Positions 25,669 to 34,076 of a stretch of DNA of 64,000 bases are shown one piece after another. The stretch lies in NCBI GenBank assembly GCA_026705445.1, contig JAPPAR010000011.1:74525-138524 (forward strand). The letters run 5' to 3'. Below the pieces are notes generated by a model, which saw only the letters and a program-made list of their open reading frames with translations, made no database searches and was not told the origin of the DNA. Both the position numbers and the translations under genes were made by a program. Within the stretch, counting starts at the first letter, position 1. Each line of letters opens with the position of its first letter. The DNA comes from Candidatus Dadabacteria bacterium (GTDB lineage Bacteria > Desulfobacterota_D > UBA1144 > Nemesobacterales > Nemesobacteraceae).

Positions 25669-26347
25669 AATACCAGACTCAAAACCCCCTCAATCTTCTT
25701 TTTTCAAGCAGAGCTTCATTGCCGGCATCCTGATTATCGTCCCTTTCGGGGTGACCATTTTCGTCCTCTACAAGCTGATAAAGTGGATGCTTTTCTTTTT
25801 CAGCACCGGCCCTGCCGGGATACTCCGCCACTTCATAGACGTTCCGCCCTACGTGTTTCAGGGAATCTCTTTTGTCATAGGGATCCTTGCCACGCTGTTG
25901 CTGATCATTTTCCTGGGGGCTGTGACCAGGAACTTCGTCGGCAGGAGGATCATTCTGTTCGGCGAGTCTCTTATCTCGAAGATTCCGCTTGCGAGAGCTT
26001 TCTACGTGAGCGTGAAGCAGGTCGTTCAGACGCTTTTTTTCACCTCCCAGATGCAGAGCATGAGTAGGGTCGTGCTGGTCGAGTACCCGAGAAAAGGGAT
26101 CCATGCCATAGCTTTCGTAACGGGGGTTACGGAGGCTAGGAGGAGCCATAACGTGACGGACCATAATCTTGTCAGCCTGTTTGTCCCCACGACGCCGAAT
26201 CCGACAAGCGGCATTTACATTATGGTTCCGGAAGAGGACCTGCAGGAGCTGGATATTTCCGTGGAAGACGCGTTTCGGCTTATAGTTTCCGCCGGGATCT
26301 CTCAAAGCGACTCCGATGTTTCTGGCCAAGATAAGAAAAACGGTTGA
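25646..26347 (+). CDS. DUF502 family membrane protein
   Basis: This protein of about 233 residues has two long hydrophobic segments (SFIAGILIIVPFGVTIFVLY and a second around VFQGISFVIGILATLLLIIF). The DUF502 signature follows: IPLARAFYVSVKQVVQTLF, VVLVEYPRKGIHAIAFVTG and FVPTTPNPTSGIY. The cellular role of DUF502 is not firmly known; it is an inner-membrane protein. No ATG is available near the expected start. TTG at 25646, preceded by AGGA and overlapping ihfA, is the best choice, so translation may be coupled. Confidence 0.82.
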   Translation: MTRNGGIKIPDSKPPQSSFFKQSFIAGILIIVPFGVTIFVLYKLIKWMLFFFSTGPAGILRHFIDVPPYVFQGISFVIGILATLLLIIFLGAVTRNFVGRRIILFGESLISKIPLARAFYVSVKQVVQTLFFTSQMQSMSRVVLVEYPRKGIHAIAFVTGVTEARRSHNVTDHNLVSLFVPTTPNPTSGIYIMVPEEDLQELDISVEDAFRLIVSAGISQSDSDVSGQDKKNG

Positions 26348-27728
26348 TTCCCTCGGGATGATCGCTCCCGGGGACGTGATTGTCGCGGGAGTGTCCGGGG
26401 GGTCAGACTCCATGGCGCTTCTCTTTGCCCTTTGGGACCTGCGAGAGTTTTATCCGGGCACAAATGTGATCGTTTCCCACGTCAATCACGGGCTAAGGGG
26501 CGCCGAGTCGGATGAAGACGCCGAGTTTGTCAGGGAAGCGGCCCAGCGGCTCGGCTTTCCGTTTGAATGCGTGCGGGTAGACACAGAGAGCTTCAGAAAA
26601 AAACGCGGACTTTCACTCGAGGACGCCGCCAGGGAGCTTCGCTACGGCTTTTTCAACGATGTTCTGACGAAACATTCTGCCCAGAGGATCGCCACGGCGC
26701 ACACGCTTAACGACCAGGCGGAGACGGTCATAATGAGGCTCATAAGGGGAAGCGGTTCCCGAGGGCTTGCCGGGATAAGACCTTTGACCGGCAACATAAT
26801 ACGCCCGCTCATAACCGTCACCAAGCATGAAGTCATCGAGTACCTCCAGTCAAAAGGAGAGCCCTGGAGGGAGGATTCTACCAACAGTTCGGACGAATTT
26901 TTGAGAAACAGGGTAAGAAATGAACTTATTCCCCTGCTTGAGAGCTATAATCCGGCCGTCGAGCAGGTTCTCTCCCGTGTGGCGGCGGTCTGCGCCGCGG
27001 AAGCGGATTTCATTTCGGCCGAAGGCGAGAAAAGATTTCGGGGGATTGCCCGCGTTGTGGCAGGAGGCGTACTCGGAGACACGGAAAAACTTCTTCGCGA
27101 GCCCCCGGCGATCAGGTTCTCGGTAACGAGAAAATCGATTCTGGCCGTAAAGGGGGACCTGAACTCGGTTTCCGCCAAGCATCTTTTCGCGATTGACGAA
27201 GTGCTTGGCTCCGGGGAGCCCTCTGCTGAGGTAAACCTTCCCGGCGGAGTCGTTTTTCACGCGGGGCACGGGGTTTTCTTTTTCACGCGCGAGGAGAAAT
27301 TCCGCGAGTTCCCCCAAACCGAGATAAAAAACCACGGTACCCACAGGATCTCCCGGGATCTTGAGGTCGCTGTTGAGCTTACGGATGACGCCTCCCTCTG
27401 GGGTGCGGCCGACGTCGGGCACTTCGCGCCCGAGAAAGTCGGTTTTCCCGTAACGCTCAGGAGCTTTTCCGAAGGAGACAGGTTCGTTCCGCTTGGAATG
27501 AGGGGAGCCAAGAAGCTCAAGGATTTCTTCATTGACGAGAAAATACCTAGATTTCTTAGAAAAAAAGTGCCGGTTTTCGAAACCCGCGACGGAATAATCT
27601 GGGTGGGCGGTTTAAGAATGGATAACAGGTTCAAAGCGGATGAAACCAAGGGTCCGTGGCTCAGGATAAGGATTCGCGGTTCTTCGCAGAAGCTGCTTGA
27701 CCTTGCGAAAAGTCTCCGGGCCTCCTAG
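26316..27728 (+). CDS. tilS: tRNA(Ile)-lysidine synthase
   Basis: TilS attaches lysine to cytidine 34 of the isoleucine tRNA that reads AUA. The 470-residue protein has the PP-loop ATP pyrophosphatase motif SGGSDSMALLFAL (about 29-41), HVNHGLRGAESDEDAEFV, the TAHTLNDQAETVIMRLIRGSG segment, a middle TilS domain and a C-terminal domain with VTLRSFSEGDRFVPLGMRG and KLKDFF. It overlaps the DUF502 gene by 32 bases and ends tail to tail with the ROK gene, overlapping by four bases. Confidence 0.95.
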   Translation: MFLAKIRKTVDSLGMIAPGDVIVAGVSGGSDSMALLFALWDLREFYPGTNVIVSHVNHGLRGAESDEDAEFVREAAQRLGFPFECVRVDTESFRKKRGLSLEDAARELRYGFFNDVLTKHSAQRIATAHTLNDQAETVIMRLIRGSGSRGLAGIRPLTGNIIRPLITVTKHEVIEYLQSKGEPWREDSTNSSDEFLRNRVRNELIPLLESYNPAVEQVLSRVAAVCAAEADFISAEGEKRFRGIARVVAGGVLGDTEKLLREPPAIRFSVTRKSILAVKGDLNSVSAKHLFAIDEVLGSGEPSAEVNLPGGVVFHAGHGVFFFTREEKFREFPQTEIKNHGTHRISRDLEVAVELTDDASLWGAADVGHFAPEKVGFPVTLRSFSEGDRFVPLGMRGAKKLKDFFIDEKIPRFLRKKVPVFETRDGIIWVGGLRMDNRFKADETKGPWLRIRIRGSSQKLLDLAKSLRAS

Positions 27729-28669
27729 GATCTCTCCCCGAGCCCGGTTTCGGCCACGTAACACGCTCCCAGCACCCCCGCATCGTCTCCCAAGGCCGCT
27801 CTTTTTACCTGAAGTCCCCTTTGGGTTCCCCCAAGACACCTTCTTTCGGCTTCCTCAAGGGCTTTCCCGATAAAAAGTTCCCAGGCCCCCGAAAGCCCCC
27901 CGCCCACTACCACCGTCTTTACGTCGAGGGTGTTTACGAGAATTGATATTCCCACCCCCAGGTTCGCCCCGAAATCGTTCCATACCGAGATGGCCGCTTG
28001 GTCTTTTTCGCGCGCAAGCTCCGCCAGGCGCTCGGGGAGGGCCGATTCTTCGGTACCGGCGAGCCTTTCGCGGAGTTCCGGGTGCTCGCGGACGATTCTC
28101 TTTATCGCTACCTGAGAAACGTAGGTTTCAATGCAGCCCCTCGCGCCGCAGCCGCAAATGGGTCCCGACGGGTTAATTGTTATATGCCCCACCTCTCCGG
28201 CGAAGCCGTCTTCCCCCGGCCAGAGCTTGCCGTCGAGGATTATTCCGCCCCCGAACCCTGTTCCCAGGGTTATCATTACCATCGAGCCTGATCCTCTGCC
28301 CGCCCCCGCCCGGTATTCTCCGAGAGCCGCGCAGGAAGCGTCGTTTTGTATAAAAACGGGGGTTGCGGTTCCGATTTTCTCCGAAAGGACTTCTGTAAAC
28401 GGGAAATCCCTGGTGTTTGCTATGTTCGGGGCCTGGACAAGAGTGCCGCTTGCGCGGTCAACGGTCCCCGGTACTCCTATCCCGATTGCGGATAGCCCTT
28501 CCCCGGCAAATCCTTCTATGAAGTCGGCCAGGTTCTCCATGAGCCGGGAGATGCCCATGTGGGCGTCCGAGAGGGTTTTTCTCTCGCCAAGCGTGCCTCC
28601 CTCCTCGGAGATGACTTTCCCCCTGATATTGGTTCCCCCTATATCTATGCCAAGGAATTTCCGCTTCAT
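27725..28669 (-). CDS. ROK-family sugar kinase (glucokinase-like)
   Basis: This kinase of about 314 residues is ROK/ASKHA-fold. It shows FLGIDIGGTNIRG (phosphate-1), IGIGVPGTVD, the catalytic QNDASCAALGEY aspartate, TLGTGFGGGIILDGK, and the ROK zinc motif CGCGARGCIETYVS. Glucokinase is the likeliest activity, but N-acetylhexosamine kinase cannot be excluded. The frame extends upstream to 28783, but ATG at 28669 puts the conserved first strand at the N-terminus. No strong ribosome binding site is visible. Confidence 0.88.
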   Translation of the reverse strand: MKRKFLGIDIGGTNIRGKVISEEGGTLGERKTLSDAHMGISRLMENLADFIEGFAGEGLSAIGIGVPGTVDRASGTLVQAPNIANTRDFPFTEVLSEKIGTATPVFIQNDASCAALGEYRAGAGRGSGSMVMITLGTGFGGGIILDGKLWPGEDGFAGEVGHITINPSGPICGCGARGCIETYVSQVAIKRIVREHPELRERLAGTEESALPERLAELAREKDQAAISVWNDFGANLGVGISILVNTLDVKTVVVGGGLSGAWELFIGKALEEAERRCLGGTQRGLQVKRAALGDDAGVLGACYVAETGLGERS

Positions 28670-28790
28670 TTTTCCGTTTTTGACTGCAAAAAACCGCAGG
28701 TTGCTGCGGCTAGACTGTCCCGAAATTTTTATTTTACCCTGTCTTTTCAGAAAAATATCCGTCCCGGCAGAGACCGGAGACACGGAATTT

Positions 28791-28820
28791 TTGCGTAAGC
28801 CGCATGTAACAAGGTATAAA
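28791..28820 (+). promoter_or_regulatory. Possible promoter of mltA
   Basis: TTGCGT (28791-28796), an 18-base spacer and TATAAA (28815-28820) lie in the divergent region between the ROK kinase and mltA genes. Confidence 0.45.
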
Positions 28821-28883
28821 TTTATCCTGATTAGCGGGCGTTTCGCGTCGTATATTTTTCCTTTAGAGAACCAACAGGTTTAA

Positions 28884-30176
28884 ATGAACCAAAGAACCGC
28901 AGCTGTCCTGTCAGCCGTTTTCCTGCTCTTTCTCTACCTTTCCTGCGAGAGACCCCCGGAGATTCCGGGCCCCGAGTCCATGCGGGCGGTTCCCGCGTTC
29001 CCCGAGATGGACGACGACCTTTTCCCCGAGGGACTGAAGGAATCCATCGGCGCAAGCGTCGAGAAACTTTCGCAGAAAAAGGACTCCCAGCTCGTTTTCG
29101 GACAAAAAACCGTCTCCGCGGGAGACTACGCACTTGCACTCGGTTATCTTCTCGCCAAGCTTGAGGCGGGCGTTACCAAGGATGATTTCATAAAGGACGT
29201 AAGGGAAAATTTCGATTTCTACGGCTTTCCGGGAAAACCCTGGGGCAGGGTTTTTATAACCTCTTACTTTTCTCCGGTGCTCTCCGCTTCCCGAACCAGG
29301 ACACCCCGGCACACTCAGCCGCTCTACGGGGTTCCCGACGACCTGGTGCGTTTGAGGATAGACAGGTTCGTCAAGCGGTTCGAGAGATTTTCGTTTCTTG
29401 AGGACGATAAAATCGCCCAGGGAAAGCTTCAGTCCCTTTACGGCAGGGTCACCCCCGGAGGCCCCGGCAGGACGTCCGAACTGGTTCCCTATTACTCACG
29501 AAGCGAAATAGACTCAGGGGGAAGGCTCAGGGGGAAAAGGCTCGAGATCGCGTGGGTAGACCCTGTTGACGCGTTTTTTCTCCAGATTCAGGGCTCGGGT
29601 AAAATAAGGTTCGCGGACGGAGAGGAGCGGGTCGTGGGCTACGCCGCCCAGAACGGACACGATTACGTGGCAATAGGGAAATTTCTCTTCGAGTGGATTC
29701 CGAAGGAAAAAATGAGCCTCTGGGCCATAGAAAGCCACCTGAGATCCCTGTCCTACGCAGAGAGGATGAATATCCTTTACAAAAACCCGAGTTACATTTT
29801 CTTCCGCGGACTTCCGGGCAAACCCGAGACCTCTTTCGGAACGGAAGTCGTCGACGGCAGGACCATAGCGACCGACAAGGCTTTTTTCCCCAGGGGGGCA
29901 CTGGCGTTCATGGAGTTCGAGAGACCGGTTTTTGAAACTCCCTCTTCGGTTGAGCCGTCACAGTGGGAACCGGTTTCCCGCTTTGTCGTTAACCACGACA
30001 GCGGGGGGGCTATAAAAGGGGCCCGCCGCGTCGACCTTTTCTGGGGGGAGGGAAAAGACGCCTCCCGGCACGCGGGCGTGATGAAAAACTGGGGAAAGTT
30101 CTTCTATCTGGTGCCGAAGAGAGAATTCCTGACGGTGCTTAGGGGAAAAAACGGCGGGCAGAGCCAAGGAGGATGA
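28884..30176 (+). CDS. mltA: Membrane-bound lytic murein transglycosylase A
   Basis: MltA cleaves peptidoglycan glycan strands to 1,6-anhydro products at the outer membrane. The 430-residue protein has a hydrophobic N-terminus ending YLSC near residue 21, an atypical lipobox, so lipid attachment is plausible but not certain. The MltA core contains FITSYFSPVL, PVDAFFLQIQGSGKI and VGYAAQNGHDYVAIG; the C-terminal 3D domain ends with NHDSGGAIKGARRVDLFWGEG, including the catalytic aspartate region. The next gene starts two bases after the stop, indicating an operon. Confidence 0.93.
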   Translation: MNQRTAAVLSAVFLLFLYLSCERPPEIPGPESMRAVPAFPEMDDDLFPEGLKESIGASVEKLSQKKDSQLVFGQKTVSAGDYALALGYLLAKLEAGVTKDDFIKDVRENFDFYGFPGKPWGRVFITSYFSPVLSASRTRTPRHTQPLYGVPDDLVRLRIDRFVKRFERFSFLEDDKIAQGKLQSLYGRVTPGGPGRTSELVPYYSRSEIDSGGRLRGKRLEIAWVDPVDAFFLQIQGSGKIRFADGEERVVGYAAQNGHDYVAIGKFLFEWIPKEKMSLWAIESHLRSLSYAERMNILYKNPSYIFFRGLPGKPETSFGTEVVDGRTIATDKAFFPRGALAFMEFERPVFETPSSVEPSQWEPVSRFVVNHDSGGAIKGARRVDLFWGEGKDASRHAGVMKNWGKFFYLVPKREFLTVLRGKNGGQSQGG

Positions 30177-30177
30177 G

Positions 30178-31113
30178 ATGACCGACGAAAAAACACTTAC
30201 ATGTTCCCAAGGGTCTTCCCAAAGCGGAGAACATCTCTACGGAACCGCTCTTGAGGTGAAGAACTGGTTTTTGCTTGAGTACTCCAAGGTATGGAAAAGG
30301 GACGCTTTTCCGGAAAGCGCGCTGCCGGTGGAGGTAAAAGAGCATCTTGAAGGCTTTCTTTCGTCTTTTGAGGAATCCAGGATTCAGCTGATAGGAGGGC
30401 CGGGCCCAAGCAAGGGAAACCTCGCTTTTTACTACGCGCACTCTTCCGAGGTTTCCCCGAAACTCTACAGGTTCGAAATAGAAACATACGAAGACCTCCT
30501 CTCGATAGATCTCCCCGAGCTTGTCAGCACCGGGGAGGTAGAGAAATTCTCCTGCGAAGAGAGGCTTGCTCTGGTCTGCACCCACGGGGCCCGCGACGGA
30601 TGCTGCGCGGCCGCGGGATCGGAAGTTTACAAGGAACTTCTAAAAAAAGAGGGGGTTTCCGCGTGGAGGACCACCCATGTGGGGGCCCACCGCTTCGCCG
30701 CCAACATCGTCATGTTTCCAGAGGGCATATATTACGGAAGGGTGAACGGTGGGAATCTCGATGATGTAATCTCCTCTCACCTTCGCGACGAGATATTTCT
30801 TGACTGCTTCAGGGGAAGATCGTGTTATTCCCAGACTTCGCAGGTCTCCGACTATTTCTTGAGGAAGGAGATAGAAAAACTCGGCATTTACGATATAAGG
30901 TGGGAATTCGAGAAGGACCAGGAGGATTATACGGCTGTTGAGTTCGGGGTCGAAGGAGAAACCACGGTTTACAGCATAAACACAGTGGTCATGAACAGCG
31001 GCGTGAAGCTCCAGACTAGCTGTGATTCACCGGAGGTAAAGGGGATACCCCAGTTTTTTTTCTACAGCATAGTCCCCTATGAGCCGCAGAGAAAAGAAGA
31101 AGAGGATTCCTGA
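30178..31113 (+). CDS. Sucrase/ferredoxin-like (Suc_Fer) family protein
   Basis: This 311-residue protein has the Suc_Fer-like pattern: LVCTHGARDGCCAAAG followed by AWRTTHVGAHRFAANIVMFPEGIYYGRV. The fold is thioredoxin-like ferredoxin and the cysteines (CTHGARDGCC) suggest a 2Fe-2S cluster or a redox centre. The N-terminal half also carries a short SGEHLYGTA. The biological role of the family is poorly defined. AAGGAGG lies seven bases before the ATG, and the gene is coupled to mltA. It ends tail to tail with cofD, which may be coincidence. Confidence 0.82.
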   Translation: MTDEKTLTCSQGSSQSGEHLYGTALEVKNWFLLEYSKVWKRDAFPESALPVEVKEHLEGFLSSFEESRIQLIGGPGPSKGNLAFYYAHSSEVSPKLYRFEIETYEDLLSIDLPELVSTGEVEKFSCEERLALVCTHGARDGCCAAAGSEVYKELLKKEGVSAWRTTHVGAHRFAANIVMFPEGIYYGRVNGGNLDDVISSHLRDEIFLDCFRGRSCYSQTSQVSDYFLRKEIEKLGIYDIRWEFEKDQEDYTAVEFGVEGETTVYSINTVVMNSGVKLQTSCDSPEVKGIPQFFFYSIVPYEPQRKEEEDS

Positions 31114-31122
31114 TCGCCCTGC

Positions 31123-32076
31123 CTAGGGCGAAGCGCGTTTCCGCCCCAGAGGTTCTGTAAAATCAAGAATTTCCTGCGAAAGACGCATCGAGCTTTGCTC
31201 GTCGGGGATTACGGTGTCCGTCACTAAAACGTTTACCCCGAGAGCTTCTATGGCGGATCCCTCTCCCGCATCCGAGCGGTCAATAACGAGCACGTCCAGA
31301 AAATCGGCGTAAAGCCTGGCCACCTGGGTTGAAGAAGCCTCCATTCCAAGTCCCCTCATGAGTTTGTCTGCCGGACCCTTAAGGGGTTTTCCGCGCATAA
31401 GGGGGCTCACGGCGACCTTGAGTCCCGGCGCGCCGACTAGCCTTTCTCTCACTTCCTTTATCTCGAGTATGGGGCCTATGCTAATTATGGGATTGCTCGG
31501 GCATATGATCACCAGATCGGCACCGTCTATCGAGTCAAGAACCAGCGGGGCCGCAGAAGCCTCGCGCGCGCCCTTTATTTTGACTCCGCGAACCTCGGGG
31601 CGCATCGCGTGCTTTATGTAGTATTCCTGGAAGTGCATTTCGCCCGCGTCCGTCTCTATCCATGTCTCGACCCTGTCGTCGCTCATTGGCAGTATGCGCA
31701 TTTCTCCGAGGCCGAAGCGCTGCGCTATCTTTGAAGTGGATTCGCTGAGGGTCCCGCCCCCGTCGGTGACGGCTTTTCTGAACAGATGAGTGGCGAGATC
31801 CCTGTCCCCAAGCCCAAACCATGTCGGAAAACCGAACCTCGCGGCGGCGCCCAGAAACTCGAACGTGTCGCCGCGGAGCCCCCACCCTTTTTTTTCGTCT
31901 ATGCTTCCCGAGAGCCTGTAGATTATGGTGTCTATGTCCGGAGAGACCCTCATTCCGTAAAGATCCATGTCATCTGCGGTGTTCACTATTACGGTAAGTT
32001 CCGACAGGGGAATTATCCCCGTGAGTCCTTTGAGGAATTTCGCGGCTCCGCTTCCGCCGCCAAGTGCCGTTATCAT
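31123..32076 (-). CDS. cofD: 2-phospho-L-lactate transferase (F420 biosynthesis)
   Basis: CofD joins the phospholactyl or phosphoenolpyruvyl guanosine group to Fo, giving the F420 core. The 317-residue protein begins ITALGGGSGAAKFLKGL and contains VIVNTADDMDLYGMRVSPDIDT, WGLRGDTFEFL, GLGDRDLATHLFR and ICPSNPIISIGPIL, which are all CofD motifs (and distinguish it from the YvcK/MgfK relatives). No other F420 genes (cofC, cofE, fbiC) are in the window. Presence in a Gram-negative suggests an F420-dependent metabolism in this lineage. Confidence 0.92.
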   Translation of the reverse strand: MITALGGGSGAAKFLKGLTGIIPLSELTVIVNTADDMDLYGMRVSPDIDTIIYRLSGSIDEKKGWGLRGDTFEFLGAAARFGFPTWFGLGDRDLATHLFRKAVTDGGGTLSESTSKIAQRFGLGEMRILPMSDDRVETWIETDAGEMHFQEYYIKHAMRPEVRGVKIKGAREASAAPLVLDSIDGADLVIICPSNPIISIGPILEIKEVRERLVGAPGLKVAVSPLMRGKPLKGPADKLMRGLGMEASSTQVARLYADFLDVLVIDRSDAGEGSAIEALGVNVLVTDTVIPDEQSSMRLSQEILDFTEPLGRKRASP

Positions 32077-32227
32077 CTGAGTTTCTCCGTGCTCCCGGAT
32101 ATTTCACCTGTAAGCTATTTGAGCCCCTTATCCGTGTCAAGCCGGGAACCGCGCGGCCCGCTGCGGCGGCTTGAAAGTTGATACCGGCTCATATAGAGTT
32201 TAGTTCGTCTTTTCAAGGAAAACCCCG

Positions 32228-33820
32228 TTGGCATTCGATATCATAAAAAACAGGCAAGGCCTTCTCACTAAGGCCCTGCTTCTGCTGCTCGCCCTTACCT
32301 TCGTTATCGGCTTCGGATACGTGGGAGGAATAAGTATAGGGGGTAGAGGCCCAAGCGGCGGAGCTGCGGTAGAGGTAAACGGGGACAAGGTTTCCCTCGC
32401 GGAGTTCTATAATCTCAGGGACTCGATGCTTGACCGCCTGCGCCGCAGCGACCAGGAGATCTCGGACGAGCTTTTCGAATACGTGAATTTTTCCGTGATC
32501 GACTCGCTGGTTAACAAGAAGCTTCTCGCCCAGAAGGCCGAAGAACTGGGGATCAGGGTAAGCCAGGAGGAGCTTTCAGACGCAATAAGAAACGATCCGG
32601 GGTTCCAGGTGGACGGCGCTTTCGTGGGGTTTGAACGCTACCGGGACTTTATTTCAAGGGGACTTAACCGCACCGTGAAGGATTTCGAGGATTCCTACAG
32701 GGAAGATCTCCTTGTGGAGAAGCTCGTTTCAGTTCTTGACAGTTCCGTAACGGCAAGCGACGAGGAGCTTTTAAGCATTTACAGGGCGCGCGAGGAGAAA
32801 ATCGACCTTCACTACGTCTCGTTTGCGGCCCGGGATTACCTTGAGGGCCAGAAACCGAGCGAAGAGGAGATCGCCCGGTATTACAGAAAAAACACCGATC
32901 TTTTCTGGGAGCCTGAGAAACGCGCGGCGCGCTACGTAAAGCTCACTCCCGGGGATTTCACCGAGAATGCCGAGGTTTCCGACGAGGAAATCGAGGCCTA
33001 CTACACTACTTACCCGGAGGAGTTTCTTTCCAAAGGGACCCCGAAACCATTTGACGACGTAAAGGGGGAGATAAAAAAGCAGCTTGTAGAGGGCAAATCA
33101 AAGCTTCTCTACAACCAGTTCCTTGAGGAGTTTCTCCGGAAAAGACGTTCCTTTTCAGACCTTCTTTCCGAAAAAAGCTCGCTTGAGGTGAAAGAAACCG
33201 CGGAGTTTACTCTCGGAGGCGCGGGCGGAGACATCCCCGGCGCCATAAGAAGAGAGGCCTTTTCGGTAAAGAAAAAAAGGCTTTCAAACGTGGTGCTTCG
33301 GGATTTCACCTGGTTTTTCGAGGTAACCCGGGTTCAATCCTCGAAACGGTCGGGAATTGAGTCCGCGCGCGGGGAGATTGTCGAGGCCCTCAAAAGGGAA
33401 AAGGGCGTCGATCGGGCCAAGGAATCCGCCGGGAGCAGTCTCGCGGAAATAACCGCCTCGGGCAAAGGTTTCTCCGGGGTGGCCAAGTCCATGGGTCTTT
33501 CGGTGGAGCGCACCGGTTTTTTCTCAAGGTCCGAGGATCCTCTGGACGTCGAATCGGGGGATTTCATTTCAGATGTCTTCGGGCTGAGAAGCAACCGTCC
33601 TACCCCCAATCGTGTTTACAAGTCGGGGGAGACTTTCTACATAGTGTCGCTTGCGAAGACAAAGCCCGCCGACAGCGGGCACTTCGGGACCGAGAGGGAT
33701 TCTCTCAGGCGCCAGGAGGTCTCGTTGCGAAAGATGCTTGTGGTTGAACGCCTGCTTGAGAACCTCAGAGAAAGCTCCAAGATCTCACCCAACAAGAACC
33801 TTCTTTCCCAAGGACGGTGA
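32228..33820 (+). CDS. PpiD/SurA-like membrane-anchored periplasmic chaperone
   Basis: This 530-residue protein has an N-terminal membrane anchor (about residues 12-32, LTKALLLLLALTFVIGFGYV), a SurA_N-type domain with VEVNGDKVSLAEFYNLRD and LVNKKLLAQKAEELGI, and a long C-terminal part. A conserved parvulin rotamase core (as in full PpiD) is not obvious; the region after residue 260 has only scattered resemblance. It is likely a periplasmic folding factor for outer-membrane proteins. Start TTG at 32228 with AAGGAAAA upstream. It faces away from cofD. Confidence 0.82.
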   Translation: MAFDIIKNRQGLLTKALLLLLALTFVIGFGYVGGISIGGRGPSGGAAVEVNGDKVSLAEFYNLRDSMLDRLRRSDQEISDELFEYVNFSVIDSLVNKKLLAQKAEELGIRVSQEELSDAIRNDPGFQVDGAFVGFERYRDFISRGLNRTVKDFEDSYREDLLVEKLVSVLDSSVTASDEELLSIYRAREEKIDLHYVSFAARDYLEGQKPSEEEIARYYRKNTDLFWEPEKRAARYVKLTPGDFTENAEVSDEEIEAYYTTYPEEFLSKGTPKPFDDVKGEIKKQLVEGKSKLLYNQFLEEFLRKRRSFSDLLSEKSSLEVKETAEFTLGGAGGDIPGAIRREAFSVKKKRLSNVVLRDFTWFFEVTRVQSSKRSGIESARGEIVEALKREKGVDRAKESAGSSLAEITASGKGFSGVAKSMGLSVERTGFFSRSEDPLDVESGDFISDVFGLRSNRPTPNRVYKSGETFYIVSLAKTKPADSGHFGTERDSLRRQEVSLRKMLVVERLLENLRESSKISPNKNLLSQGR

Positions 33821-33866
33821 TTTCCCGACCGGGAAATTGTAAATCCTCTAGATATTGTGGTATAAT
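33820..33866 (+). promoter_or_regulatory. Promoter upstream of smc with overlapping inverted repeat
   Basis: TTGTAA (33837-33842), 18 bases, TATAAT (33861-33866). An inverted repeat ATTTCCCG/CGGGAAAT with a two-base loop (33820-33837) abuts the -35 element and begins at the last base of the preceding gene. Lacking a T run, it may be an operator rather than a terminator. The leader to the smc ATG would be about 200 bases. Confidence 0.5.
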
Positions 33867-34076
33867 TCATACTGACCGGAAGGCCTTGATCGATAAGGAA
33901 TCTTTTTTACGTACTGCCGAAAGCATTATCCCGGCAGCTTTCTTCAGGATTCTGGCCCTGTCAGGGCTTCTATAATACGCATGCGGGAGCTTTAACTTTC
34001 CCGGTTACGGCGAGGATTTTGCGTAAAACGGGCGGCGACGCGCGTGAACGTAGCGATGCCGGGCCGCGATTCTCCC

